64,000 nt of DNA, taken from assembly GCA_024239075.1 (NCBI GenBank), contig JANBVI010000004.1, positions 62,001 to 126,000 on the forward strand, read 5' to 3'. The notes beneath the pieces were generated by a model. It saw only the letters and a list, made by a program, of their open reading frames with translations, searched no databases and was not told the origin of the DNA. This DNA is from Fischerella sp. CENA71. GTDB lineage: Bacteria > Cyanobacteriota > Cyanobacteriia > Cyanobacteriales > Nostocaceae. Within the stretch, counting starts at the first letter, position 1, and each line of letters opens with the position of its first letter. The position numbers and the translations under genes are program-made. This document shows positions 36,818 to 45,385 of the stretch, piece after piece.

Positions 36818-37429
36818 ATGTTTAACTTTCTGAAACAAGTTGGTGACTATACTAAAGAAACTTTTAAAGCCGCTAAATACATTGGACAAGGATTATCAGT
36901 TACTTTCGACCATATGCGTCGTCGTCCAATCACTGTACAGTATCCTTATGAAAAACTCATTCCTTCTGAACGTTTCCGAGGCCGGATTCACTTTGAGTTT
37001 GATAAGTGTATCTCTTGTGAAGTTTGTGTTCGTGTATGTCCTATTAACCTTCCAGTAGTAGATTGGGAATTTGATAAACAAGCCAAAAAGAAAAAACTCA
37101 AGCATTACAGTATTGATTTTGGTGTTTGCATATTTTGCGGTAACTGCGTCGAATTTTGCCCGACAAACTGTTTATCATTTACTGAAGAATATGACCTTTG
37201 CACTTATGATCGCCATGAATTGAACTATGATAATGTAGCGATGGGAAGACTTCCTTACAACGTGAATCATGATCCTATGGTGACTCCCTTGCGAGAATTA
37301 GTTTACTTACCTAAAGGTGTAATGAACCCTCATGGATTACCGCCTGATGCTCGTCGCCCTGGACTATTTCCATCTGATATTTTAAAGCAAGCTGTAGAAG
37401 ATGAGGAAAATAAAGACAACGGCATTTAA
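36818..37429 (+). CDS. Orphan NDH-1 subunit I (2x[4Fe-4S] ferredoxin-like)
   Basis: A 203-residue NdhI homologue of normal length. It has two 4Fe-4S motifs: [12 protein letters not shown] and [12 protein letters not shown]. The N-terminal [39 protein letters not shown] is canonical. NdhI transfers electrons to the membrane arm of the photosynthetic NDH-1 complex. Normally ndhI sits in ndhA-ndhI-ndhG-ndhE. Here none of these flank it, so this is probably a second, perhaps condition-specific copy. A strong terminator follows. Confidence 0.92.
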   Translation: MFNFLKQVGDYTKETFKAAKYIGQGLSVTFDHMRRRPITVQYPYEKLIPSERFRGRIHFEFDKCISCEVCVRVCPINLPVVDWEFDKQAKKKKLKHYSIDFGVCIFCGNCVEFCPTNCLSFTEEYDLCTYDRHELNYDNVAMGRLPYNVNHDPMVTPLRELVYLPKGVMNPHGLPPDARRPGLFPSDILKQAVEDEENKDNGI

Positions 37430-37452
37430 AAACCTTTATTTCCTTCTTCTTT

Positions 37453-37487
37453 AGCAGGCTCGTTTCAAACTTGAGCCTGCTTTTTTA
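37453..37487 (+). terminator. Rho-independent terminator after ndhI
   Basis: The 9-bp perfect stem AGCAGGCTC / GAGCCTGCT with an 11-base loop is followed by TTTTTT. It lies about 25 bases past the ndhI stop and separates it from the convergent HAD gene. Confidence 0.9.
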
Positions 37488-37516
37488 CATTTTTCATTTT
37501 TAATTGAGCGAAGCGT

Positions 37517-38185
37517 TTACACGCTTTTTCCCAAGGGTGAATCGGCGTAATGTGCCAACAAATCAGCGGGATCATTGTAGATTGCTTTAGCTCCCGCTAG
37601 AGCAGCATCGTCAAAGCCACCAGAGCGCAACGCAATCACGCCGACTCCAGCCGTATTTGCAGATTTAATATCGTAAGGTGTATCACCAAGCATCAAAACT
37701 TGGTTAGGTTCTATATTTAGCTTGCTAAGTGCTGCTTCTACAATATCTGGTGATGGTTTAGACACTTCTGCATCGCTTGATGTTGTCGTTTCTGAAAGTA
37801 AGTCGTCAACTTCAGCAGCTTTGAGTAAAACCTCCATTTCTTGATTTGTAGCTGAACTAGCAACGATGAGCCGTAATCCATTTTGCAGCATGTGTTGTAC
37901 TAATTGTCTTGCACCATTAGCTGCTAAGAGTTTAGGTGCATATTGATTTAAAAACATCTCTCTACGTCGTTGAGCGATCGCCTTGCCATCACCTTCCTGA
38001 TCCGTAAGCCCTGGTACTACTCGTGGTATGAGTTGATCGCCGCCCATACCAATGAGCGATCGCACTTTCTCAAAAGGCACATCATAACCAAATTCTTTAA
38101 ATGCATTAACCCAAGTTTGGGCGTGAGCATCATTGCTCAAAACAAGTGTCCCATCGATATCTAAAAGTACTGCTTGCAATGCCAT
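37517..38185 (-). CDS. HAD-superfamily phosphatase (phosphoglycolate/beta-phosphoglucomutase-like)
   Basis: A 222-residue HAD subfamily I hydrolase. Motif I is DIDGTLVLSN (nucleophile Asp9), motif II is LIVASSAT, motif III has the Lys of SKPSPDIVEAAL and motif IV is MLGDTPYDIKSA. The helical cap lies at about 18-85. The physiological substrate is a small phosphate ester; phosphoglycolate phosphatase is possible but not proven. It is monocistronic. Confidence 0.9.
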   Translation of the reverse strand: MALQAVLLDIDGTLVLSNDAHAQTWVNAFKEFGYDVPFEKVRSLIGMGGDQLIPRVVPGLTDQEGDGKAIAQRRREMFLNQYAPKLLAANGARQLVQHMLQNGLRLIVASSATNQEMEVLLKAAEVDDLLSETTTSSDAEVSKPSPDIVEAALSKLNIEPNQVLMLGDTPYDIKSANTAGVGVIALRSGGFDDAALAGAKAIYNDPADLLAHYADSPLGKSV

Positions 38186-38290
38186 TAACCAATTTCCTTA
38201 TTGATATAAATTGAAATCAGTTAATTATGATGTTGCAGTATTCTGAAATCATCATGCCACAGAGACTATTTTTTGGTTGATATTTACTAA

Positions 38291-38530
38291 CTATGGATTG
38301 ATGATTCCGTAGTAAATAGCAGCAACAAATAATAAACTTGCCAAAATTAGGGTAGAGCCAATAATTAATCGAGGATCAGGTAAGCTTTTATTACTAATTA
38401 CATTATTTGTTTTTACCTGATTGATAAACTCAGCTTCATTGCCCTGTTCAATATTCCTATCGTCAGTGATCTTCTTGACCAAATAATTACTATTTTCTGC
38501 TTTTTGTTTTTGAATTTCTCGTAATTCCAT
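38291..38530 (-). CDS. Small tail-anchored membrane protein, unknown family
   Basis: A 79-residue hydrophilic, Lys/Asn-rich chain (about 1-50) ends in one hydrophobic segment (LIIGSTLILASLLFVAAIYYGII, about 54-77), suggesting a C-tail-anchored membrane protein. No family was recognised. The composition supports a real gene; start ATG 38530 lacks a clear ribosome-binding site. Confidence 0.55.
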   Translation of the reverse strand: MELREIQKQKAENSNYLVKKITDDRNIEQGNEAEFINQVKTNNVISNKSLPDPRLIIGSTLILASLLFVAAIYYGIINP

Positions 38531-38856
38531 AATAGTAATTCCAAAAAAACAACATTTTGTATCTTCTTATGTCATATTTTTAAACATTTATAAATTACTA
38601 CATCGTTCTTGAGAAATACGTGATATTAAGTTATATAGTGATTGCAAATACACTATTTTTTGTTTTAAAAGCTGCTTTTAATCATCTTTATCGCAACTAG
38701 AAATAAATGCTTATTTGCGTAAATTAATGAGAATATTTATTCTGCCTATACAAGTTAATTTCATAATAAATATGTCTTGAGATAGAAATATATTTCCTAT
38801 ATAGCTCCCCCAGAGAAAGACATTTGTAAAATTTTAGTGTTTTACCATAATTTCAA
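38531..38856. other. AT-rich spacer
   Basis: There is no gene or recognisable repeat in 326 bases. It lies where the missing 3' half of the truncated ATP-grasp-like gene would be expected; no trace of it is seen. Confidence 0.4.
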
Positions 38857-39492
38857 TCAGTTATGAATACTGACTCCGAATAGCGATGTTTTGACCAAGT
38901 AGGGGAATGTTTCTGGTAGCTGAATATCTTGGAGACGAACTTGATGCAAATCGTAGCTTGAGTATTTCGGACATTGCACCCCTAGCTCGGCTAGAGTAAC
39001 TTTACTGAGCAGGCGGTAGTGAGTATCTGGCTCGATCGCGTGTTTTTCAGGTACGAGATGATCAAAAGGAAATAGAGTAATCAGATGATCAAAGCGTGAA
39101 CTGTGGCTAAGTTCATGCAAATAAACCGAGCAGTTGATCATCTCTTTATTGGTATTGCTGAAATTAAAATGCTCCCGCCAGTAGTCAATCAGCAATTTAT
39201 GGGGCGGAGTAATGACAATTCCTGGAAGAGTATCACCTAACACAGCCAGATTCTTCCAAGGTTCCTTTTGACAAATCTTGTCAAAGGAGGTTTTGGTGGC
39301 TTCACTACTACCATCTTGAATAAAGTATTTTTTCGTATTGGGGTAAGCTGCCCAACTAGCAGTTGCAGGGTAATTTAAGATAAATGCATAATTTGCATCT
39401 GTGGTGTCTTGAGCAAAAAGATCACAAAAGGAACTCCCTTGAAAGTAATGAAAGTTATATCTTGAGTTCATAACAACTTTTTCAAGACCCAC
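38857..39492 (-). pseudogene. 3'-truncated ATP-grasp-like enzyme
   Basis: A 211-residue ORF (ATG 39492, or more likely 39471, MNSRYNFHYFQ). The sequence SKVTLAELGVQCPKY through LPETFPYLVKTS is the lead-in to the ATP-binding lobe of ATP-grasp ligases, normally followed by a Gly-rich loop. Here the frame ends 11 residues later in LFGVSIHN. The whole catalytic half is missing, so the enzyme is almost surely inactive. Family assignment is by resemblance only. Confidence 0.6.
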
Positions 39493-39602
39493 TTGTTGAA
39501 TTTACTTATACCAATAAGGTATTAGTTGCAGAATCTTGATTCCTCCATCTGCAAGCAGAAACACAAGGGAAGGAGGACAAAGGAAGAGGAAAGGAGCCAT
39601 CC

Positions 39603-40193
39603 TTGGGAACAGCAACAACCAGCTCCTTGGGAAAAAATTCATGTCCCGGTGGTTCCTCACAGATATTTCGCTTAGGTGGTGAAGTCAACAATCCGACAAT
39701 CTTTAACTTGCAAAAGCTGATAAATTTGCAAGAGGACTTAAAAAACCAAAACCCAGCAGTAGTTACCGAAGTTAGTGTCACCTTTCAAACAGGATCAGGA
39801 CCAAGAACAGAAACTTACTACGGAATACCTTTGTGGCAATTAATTAATAACGAGATATCTTCAGGAGGACTTCAACCTGGTAATTCTGGTCAAAATACGA
39901 AAAATGCTTTTCTGCGCCAGTATGTTCTTGTGCAAGCCACTGACTGCTACGGTGCAATTGTAGCTGTTGGCGAAATTCACCCCAACTTTGAAGCTAAACA
40001 GGTGTTGGTTGCATATGCAAAAAAAGCCAGCGATGGTAGCATCCAGTATTTGACAGATACCGATGAAGGGTTTGCTCGTCTAGTAGTACCAGGTGATAAA
40101 GCCAGAGGACGTTACGTTAGCAACGTTAGGAACATAGTCGTTTTGTCTGCTCCAGCGTCTCCTTTAAAACTCAGAGATTTTTGGCAAATTTGA
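39603..40193 (+). CDS. Molybdopterin-oxidoreductase-like protein, possibly 5'-truncated
   Basis: A 196-codon ORF with no ATG; TTG 39603 is the first possible start. Words such as RLGGEVNNPTIFNLQKL, YYGIPLWQLIN and YVLVQATDCYGAIVAVGEI fit small sulfite-oxidase-fold (Oxidored_molyb-like) proteins that often precede modA in cyanobacteria. The expected export signal is absent, and the region before it is a purine-rich repeat-like tract, suggesting loss of the 5' end. It is in line with modA, 185 bases upstream of it. Confidence 0.6.
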   Translation: MGTATTSSLGKNSCPGGSSQIFRLGGEVNNPTIFNLQKLINLQEDLKNQNPAVVTEVSVTFQTGSGPRTETYYGIPLWQLINNEISSGGLQPGNSGQNTKNAFLRQYVLVQATDCYGAIVAVGEIHPNFEAKQVLVAYAKKASDGSIQYLTDTDEGFARLVVPGDKARGRYVSNVRNIVVLSAPASPLKLRDFWQI

Positions 40194-40378
40194 TTCGACT
40201 TGATTTACTTTTAAGTGCATCTAAGAATACTGAATCAATTGATGATCGCTACAAACCTATGATACTCAATTGGTATCAAGGATTACCAATTTTGTTGGTA
40301 ACGCCTGATAATGTTGGTAATATTATACCAACTGTGAATTCTAGCCAGAAGTTTTTTCACTAAAAGCGTCATTTGTAA

Positions 40379-41170
40379 ATGAAAAGAAAACAATTTTTAA
40401 CATTCATCGGCATTGCACTAACTAGCTTGATTTTAGCAGTTGGTTTAGCATTTAGTTCTTCTTCTGTAATAGCACAGTCAAACACTGAGTTGCTTGTGTC
40501 TGCTGCTGCAAGTTTAAAAGATGTGATGGAAGAAATTAAGGCCGACTACCAAAAAACCAAACCTAATGTCAACATAAAATATAACTTTGGAGCTTCTGGT
40601 GCTTTGCTGCAACAGATTCAGCAGGGAGCGCCTGTAGATGTCTTTATCTCTGCTGGCAAGAAGCAGGTAGACACTTTAGAAAAATCAGGGCAATTAGTTG
40701 CAGGTACCCGTGGAATTTTAGCAAAAAACCGTTTGGTTTTGATCGTGCCAAAGAATGCCACAGGTGTTAGCAGCTTTAACAACCTCAAAGATGTCAAGAT
40801 CAAGAAAATTGCTATTGGCGAACCAAGAAGTGTTCCTGCTGGTCAATATGCAGAAGAAGCCCTAAAAAAATTGGGTATTTACGAATCAATCAAACCCAAG
40901 TTTGTTTATGCTAACAATGTACGTCAAGTTTTAGCAGCAGTAGAAAGTGGTAATGCTGACGCGGGTTTGGTTTACCAGACTGATGCCAAAATTTCCAGTA
41001 AAGTCAAAGTCGTCGTGGCTGCTGATGAAAAATCTCACTCTCCGATTGTCTATCCATTAGCAGTGTTAAAAAGAACTAAAAATATACAACCAGCAAAAGA
41101 CTTTGTCCAGTTTCTATCAGGTGATCAAGCTAAAACTGCACTACAAAAATACGGCTTTATCTTGCCTTAA
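40379..41170 (+). CDS. modA: Molybdate-binding periplasmic protein ModA
   Basis: A 263-residue protein with an N-terminal Sec-type signal peptide (IGIALTSLILAVGLAFSSSSVIAQ, cleavage after about 32). Mature features of class II oxyanion-binding proteins follow: LLVSAAASLKDVMEEIKADY, INYNFGASGALLQQIQQGAPVDVFISAGKKQ-type sequence and DAGLVYQTDAK. It delivers molybdate or tungstate to the ModBC transporter encoded 57 bases downstream, supplying the nitrogenase and nitrate reductase cofactors. Confidence 0.94.
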   Translation: MKRKQFLTFIGIALTSLILAVGLAFSSSSVIAQSNTELLVSAAASLKDVMEEIKADYQKTKPNVNIKYNFGASGALLQQIQQGAPVDVFISAGKKQVDTLEKSGQLVAGTRGILAKNRLVLIVPKNATGVSSFNNLKDVKIKKIAIGEPRSVPAGQYAEEALKKLGIYESIKPKFVYANNVRQVLAAVESGNADAGLVYQTDAKISSKVKVVVAADEKSHSPIVYPLAVLKRTKNIQPAKDFVQFLSGDQAKTALQKYGFILP

Positions 41171-41227
41171 TATTCTGTACTCTAAGCTTGAAAGTAGGTG
41201 TAGGGGTGTAGGAGGAGTCCTATTTTC

Positions 41228-43090
41228 ATGCTTGGTGGTGAAATTTTTTCATTGGATCTGCCTTTTAAAACTATGCCAATACCACAAGATTTATCTCCTC
41301 TTTGGATATCACTCAAAACATCTTTACTTGCCACTTTTATTACCTTCTTTATTGGCATTGCTACTGCATACTGGATGTTTGGATATCGTGGTAAAGGTAA
41401 ATCATTAATTGAAGGTATTTTAATTGCACCCTTGATTTTACCCCCAACAGTCGTCGGTTTTATCCTACTGATATTTTTTGGTAAAAATGGGCCTGTAGGA
41501 AAACTCATGGAGAGTTTGCAATTAGACTTCAGCATTGTTTTTACTTGGTATGGTGCAGCGATCGCAGCTACGGTAGTTTCTCTACCGTTGATGTATAAAA
41601 CTGCCTTGGGAGCCTTTGAACAAATTGATCAAAATCTCTTGCGAGTAGCCAGAACTCTTGGTGCAACTGAATCAACGATTTTTTGGCGCATCAGTTTACC
41701 CCTGGCCTTTCCTGGTATTTTGGCAGCAACAACTCTCGCTTTCGCCCGTGCTTTGGGTGAATTCGGTGCTACTTTGATGCTAGCTGGTAACATCCCCGGA
41801 CAAACACAGACGATCCCCATGGCGATTTATTTTGCTGTGGAAGCTGGAGCAATGGAAGAAGCTTGGTTCTGGTCGATCGCTATTATGGTAATTTCTCTGT
41901 CTGGGATCATTGCTGTCAACTATTGGCAAGAAAATAGAAGAAGAGAGAGGAAAAGAAGGAGACAAGGAGAACAAGGGGGACAAAGGAGTGAATTATTTGG
42001 GTTAGCTGCACAATCCTCAACTAGTGGACTGATTGTAGATATCGAAAAAATCCTTCCTGACTTCTATTTAAAAGCTTCCTTCTGTGCCGATCGCCAGCCT
42101 TTAGGGTTGTTGGGAGGTTCCGGTGCGGGTAAAAGTATGATTTTGCGCTGCATCGCTGGCATTGAGACACCTACTAAAGGCAAAATAATTTTGAATGGTA
42201 GGGTGCTGTTTGATTCGGAACGAGGTATTAATGTTCCTAGTCGAGAACGCCGCATTGGTTTTGTAGTTCAGAATTATGCTTTGTTCCCTAATATGACTGT
42301 GGCACAAAATATTGCTTTTGGTTTACCTGAGAAGATGTCTGCAAATGCCACTAAGCAACAGGTAGAATCACAATTGATTGATGTGCAATTGTCGGGTTTT
42401 GGCGATCGCTATCCAAGTCAACTTTCTGGAGGACAACAGCAACGAGTAGCGATCGCACGGGCTTTGTCTAGCCAACCAGAAGCATTACTATTAGATGAAC
42501 CATTTTCCGCTCTTGATACGTTTCTGCGTAGTCAACTAGAACAACAGATGATCGAAACCCTGGCTGATTATCAAGGAATCACCCTGTTTGTAACACATAG
42601 TATGGAAGAAGCCTATCGGGTTTGTCCAAATCTGTTAGTAATGGAAGATGGCAAAATCATTCAAAATGGTACAAAATATGATGTATTTGAGCGACCTGCA
42701 ACAGTTACAGCTGCCCAGTTAACAGGCTGCAAAAATTTCTCTACTGCTGTAGCTGTCGAGTCTGGGCAAATAGAAGCTGTGGACTGGGGTTGTAACCTCC
42801 AGGTGGTTGACATTATTCCTGATAAATTATCCCACGTCGGCATTCGCGCCCATCACATCACCTTTACCAATGACTCTAATCAAAATAATACTTTCAGCTG
42901 TTGGCTAGTAAGAGCAACTGAAACACCACACCGGATGACGTTGTTTTTAAAGTTGCATTCCTCTCCTAATACTTCTCATGATTATCATCTGCAAGCAGAA
43001 GTTTTTAAGGAAAAATGGGCAACACTTAAAGATAGGCCTATGCCTTGGTATGTGCGTTTAGATCCATTACGATTGATGTTAATGGAATAG
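41228..43090 (+). CDS. modBC: Fused molybdate ABC transporter permease-ATPase ModBC
   Basis: A 620-residue fusion. The permease half (about 20-235) has several membrane spans and the EAA-type loop RVARTLGATESTIFWRISLPLA. A charged linker (RRRERKRRRQGEQGG) follows at about 237-255. The ATPase half (about 265-620) has Walker A GGSGAGKS, Q-loop VVQNYALFPNMTV, signature LSGGQQQR and Walker B ALLLDEPFSALD. The C-terminal segment resembles the regulatory MOP-like part but is short. An AGGAGG site precedes ATG 41228; ATG 41273 (MPIPQDLSP) is an alternative. The B-C fusion is common in cyanobacteria. Confidence 0.93.
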   Translation: MLGGEIFSLDLPFKTMPIPQDLSPLWISLKTSLLATFITFFIGIATAYWMFGYRGKGKSLIEGILIAPLILPPTVVGFILLIFFGKNGPVGKLMESLQLDFSIVFTWYGAAIAATVVSLPLMYKTALGAFEQIDQNLLRVARTLGATESTIFWRISLPLAFPGILAATTLAFARALGEFGATLMLAGNIPGQTQTIPMAIYFAVEAGAMEEAWFWSIAIMVISLSGIIAVNYWQENRRRERKRRRQGEQGGQRSELFGLAAQSSTSGLIVDIEKILPDFYLKASFCADRQPLGLLGGSGAGKSMILRCIAGIETPTKGKIILNGRVLFDSERGINVPSRERRIGFVVQNYALFPNMTVAQNIAFGLPEKMSANATKQQVESQLIDVQLSGFGDRYPSQLSGGQQQRVAIARALSSQPEALLLDEPFSALDTFLRSQLEQQMIETLADYQGITLFVTHSMEEAYRVCPNLLVMEDGKIIQNGTKYDVFERPATVTAAQLTGCKNFSTAVAVESGQIEAVDWGCNLQVVDIIPDKLSHVGIRAHHITFTNDSNQNNTFSCWLVRATETPHRMTLFLKLHSSPNTSHDYHLQAEVFKEKWATLKDRPMPWYVRLDPLRLMLME

Positions 43091-43150
43091 TAGCGAACAC
43101 GACATACTTACGATTAATTAAAAGCCCACACGAACTCCATAAGGGAAGGG

Positions 43151-43411
43151 TTAGTGTGGGTAATTTACTTGAAATTCATCTGCATTGAGTGACAAAACAA
43201 TGTTTTCAGATTCTACCTGAATGAGCCAGCGATCGCTCATCTTTTCGTTGATAATAATTTCTTTGGCGCAAACGACTCCCCTTTTTCCGGCGACATACTC
43301 CGGATACAGAATCAAAACAACGTTTCCTACTTGAATCTTCTGTGGGTTTTGCAATCGCGTTTTTAGCTTGATATTGTATGGAGTGATAATAACTTGACCA
43401 TTAGGCATCAA
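43151..43411 (-). CDS. Conserved hypothetical protein, 86 residues
   Basis: A small soluble protein of beta-rich pattern (GQVIITPYNIKLKTRLQNPQKIQVGNVVLILYPEYV). No domain of known function was recognised. It converges with modBC. Between them CCCACAC and GTGTGGG (43126-43158) could form a weak bidirectional stem. Confidence 0.55.
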   Translation of the reverse strand: MMPNGQVIITPYNIKLKTRLQNPQKIQVGNVVLILYPEYVAGKRGVVCAKEIIINEKMSDRWLIQVESENIVLSLNADEFQVNYPH

Positions 43412-43603
43412 ACCTTAAATTCGCAGAAAAAACTGTATCATATATATCATTTAGCTAATTTTGTTTGAAACAATCTCAAATATACTCAGTAATATTACGC
43501 AGTCAATAAGTATCTAAAATATGCTGTTTTGCCGAATAGCGATCGCTACTTGCAACAAGTGTGTAATTCTTAAAATAAATAAAGCGAGCAACATCAGGAT
43601 TTT

Positions 43604-44800
43604 ATGGCATCTAAATTACGATCGCTTTTCAAGAATCCCCGCTGGATTGGTGTGGCTTTATCTTTCTACGCTTTTATTGCAATTGGTATCGCTGAGGGAG
43701 GATTGGGTGTTCTCATACCCTCTATTCAAGCAACATTCAATCTGACTTCTGCAACCATCACCTTACTTTTTCTCAGCCAAGTTTCGGGTTATATCTTTGC
43801 TGCACTGACTAGCAGTCTTCTTAGCAGTCACATTGGCTTGGCGCGGATGTTGTTATTAGCGTCTGTTTGTCTTACCTGCGCCCTTGTTTGCTATGCTGTT
43901 TCTCCCTACTGGTTATTAATGGTTGCAGCAGGTACATTCCTTGGTTTAGGAATTGGCTTGATTGATGCTGGTATTAATACGTATATTGCTAACCACCAAG
44001 GTAATGCTGATTTAATGGGTTTACTGCACGCTTTTTATGGTATCGGAGCGTTGCTAGGCCCCGCTGTCGCTACAACACTCCTAGCAATGAACGTCAATTG
44101 GCGGGGTGTGTATTTTGTCATTGCTACCGTTGTTGGTTTAACAGTGCTAGGGATGCTATGGGCTGTTGTGTATAATTATAGACCACTTACTAAACGGACT
44201 AGTGTTACAGATACGAGTGCGACAGCTAATTTAACTGTAGCCTTGAGAACACCTACAGTGTTGCTGGCTGGATTCTTATTGTTAGTTTACGTAGGTATAG
44301 AAGCCTCGGTTGGTAACTGGGCTTACAGTGTCCAGACGCTAAGTCGAGGTACGCCGGAAATACTTGCAGGCTATAGTGTCAGCGCCTATTGGTTAGGGTT
44401 AACCTTGGGACGTTTAGCTACAGGGCGTGTAGTGAGATATCTCGGTGCAGTCCGGACTTTGGATAGTGCTTTGCTGTTGCTAGGATTAGGTTTAACTGCT
44501 TGGTGGTTGCTACCGCAACAATTATTCAGCTTACCAATAATTGGCTTTGCTTTAGCTCCCATTTTCCCGCTGACAATTTGGTTAATGCCACAACGAATAC
44601 CTACTGCAATTGTACCGGCGGGAATTGGTTTTATGACAAGTGTTGCTAGTTTAGGGGCTGCGGGAATTCCGGCTAGTGTTGGCGCTGTTGCAGCTCGTGT
44701 TGGTTTAGGGATTATTCCAATTTTGATGATTCCTTTAGCAGTAATCATGGTGATTGTACATCGTTGGCTGGTGAAGCGATCGCCTGCTAACCAAACTTGA
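43604..44800 (+). CDS. MFS transporter
   Basis: A 398-residue integral membrane protein with about 12 hydrophobic segments. It begins MASKLRSLFKNPRWIGVALSFYAFIAIGIAEGG and contains an MFS-type loop with SLLSSHIGLARML between TM2 and TM3 and a central hydrophilic loop (about 190-210). Sugar or drug efflux is possible; the similarity to FucP/YfkF-like permeases is too general to name the substrate. It is monocistronic. Confidence 0.85.
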   Translation: MASKLRSLFKNPRWIGVALSFYAFIAIGIAEGGLGVLIPSIQATFNLTSATITLLFLSQVSGYIFAALTSSLLSSHIGLARMLLLASVCLTCALVCYAVSPYWLLMVAAGTFLGLGIGLIDAGINTYIANHQGNADLMGLLHAFYGIGALLGPAVATTLLAMNVNWRGVYFVIATVVGLTVLGMLWAVVYNYRPLTKRTSVTDTSATANLTVALRTPTVLLAGFLLLVYVGIEASVGNWAYSVQTLSRGTPEILAGYSVSAYWLGLTLGRLATGRVVRYLGAVRTLDSALLLLGLGLTAWWLLPQQLFSLPIIGFALAPIFPLTIWLMPQRIPTAIVPAGIGFMTSVASLGAAGIPASVGAVAARVGLGIIPILMIPLAVIMVIVHRWLVKRSPANQT

Positions 44801-44806
44801 TATGAT

Positions 44807-44914
44807 TTACTTCTTCCAAGGTAGCTTTGTTCCCATTTCGGTCATTGCTGAGAAGACAAGATACAAGATGAGTACACCTACGCCAATCAAGAACAGCACA
44901 AAGTCGTGATTCAT
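44807..44914 (-). CDS. Candidate 35-residue single-span membrane protein
   Basis: The minus strand from ATG 44914 reads MNHDFVLFLIGVGVLILY, then LVFSAMTEMGTKLPWKK and TAA. One transmembrane helix with a positively charged tail is the design of the small photosystem, NDH or cytochrome-complex subunits, but I cannot match it to PsbX, PsaM, PetM, PetN, NdhQ or similar. No strong ribosome-binding site is visible. It converges with the MFS gene, 6 bases apart. Confidence 0.55.
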   Translation of the reverse strand: MNHDFVLFLIGVGVLILYLVFSAMTEMGTKLPWKK

Positions 44915-45385
44915 ATGATGAGTTATTAAGTCCAATTCTTAGATTAACTAATCTTGACGCGAATGCGATCGCCTATCTTCTCAAAACAACAACACCCAAG
45001 ATTCTACTAGCTGAGTTATTTCCTCTCTTTATATGAGACTAATTAGGGTTGAACTGAACAATTACACACTCGCCGTGTAATTCAGGCAGTTACATTACCC
45101 TCTATTTATTACTATTTTGAGGAAATGTTAGCGTTCGTCTTGGGTGTTGTTGTTAGTTGGCTAGACAGATAATTAAACAGCGTTTTTTCCCTCTCAACTA
45201 AATTGAACTTTTGAACTCAAGGCTGTTGTTGTCTGCCAGGGAAGCTTTATAGCTTCAGTTATTAATTTATCACTTCTATTGATAGGTGAATCAACTATGA
45301 AACTAAACTTTACTTTCGTTGATAAACTACTTATTATCTTTTCAATTTGTTAACTAAAAGTAATATTCATTCAGAAGGTTTGCAT
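44915..45385. other. Intergenic region upstream of the BMP lipoprotein gene
   Basis: There is no additional gene in 471 bases. It contains the 17-bp inverted-repeat element and a short palindrome GAAGCTTTATAGCTTC at 45241-45256. The promoter of the importer gene should be in the last 150 bases. Confidence 0.45.
44985..45154. repeat. Structured element bounded by 17-bp perfect inverted repeats
   Basis: AACAACAACACCCAAGA at 44985-45001 and its exact complement at 45138-45154 enclose 136 bases. Inside is a further 8-bp hairpin AATTACAC...GTGTAATT (45060-45082), and the words TTATTTCCTC and GAGGAAAT also face each other. It has no coding potential. It could be a miniature mobile element or a folded RNA. 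Confidence 0.6.

Noticed and set aside
40268-40340. Another TACCAATT-type mini-element near modA
   Set aside because: The words GGTAT and ATACC occur but the flanking triplets do not match and the ends are not in the right orientation.
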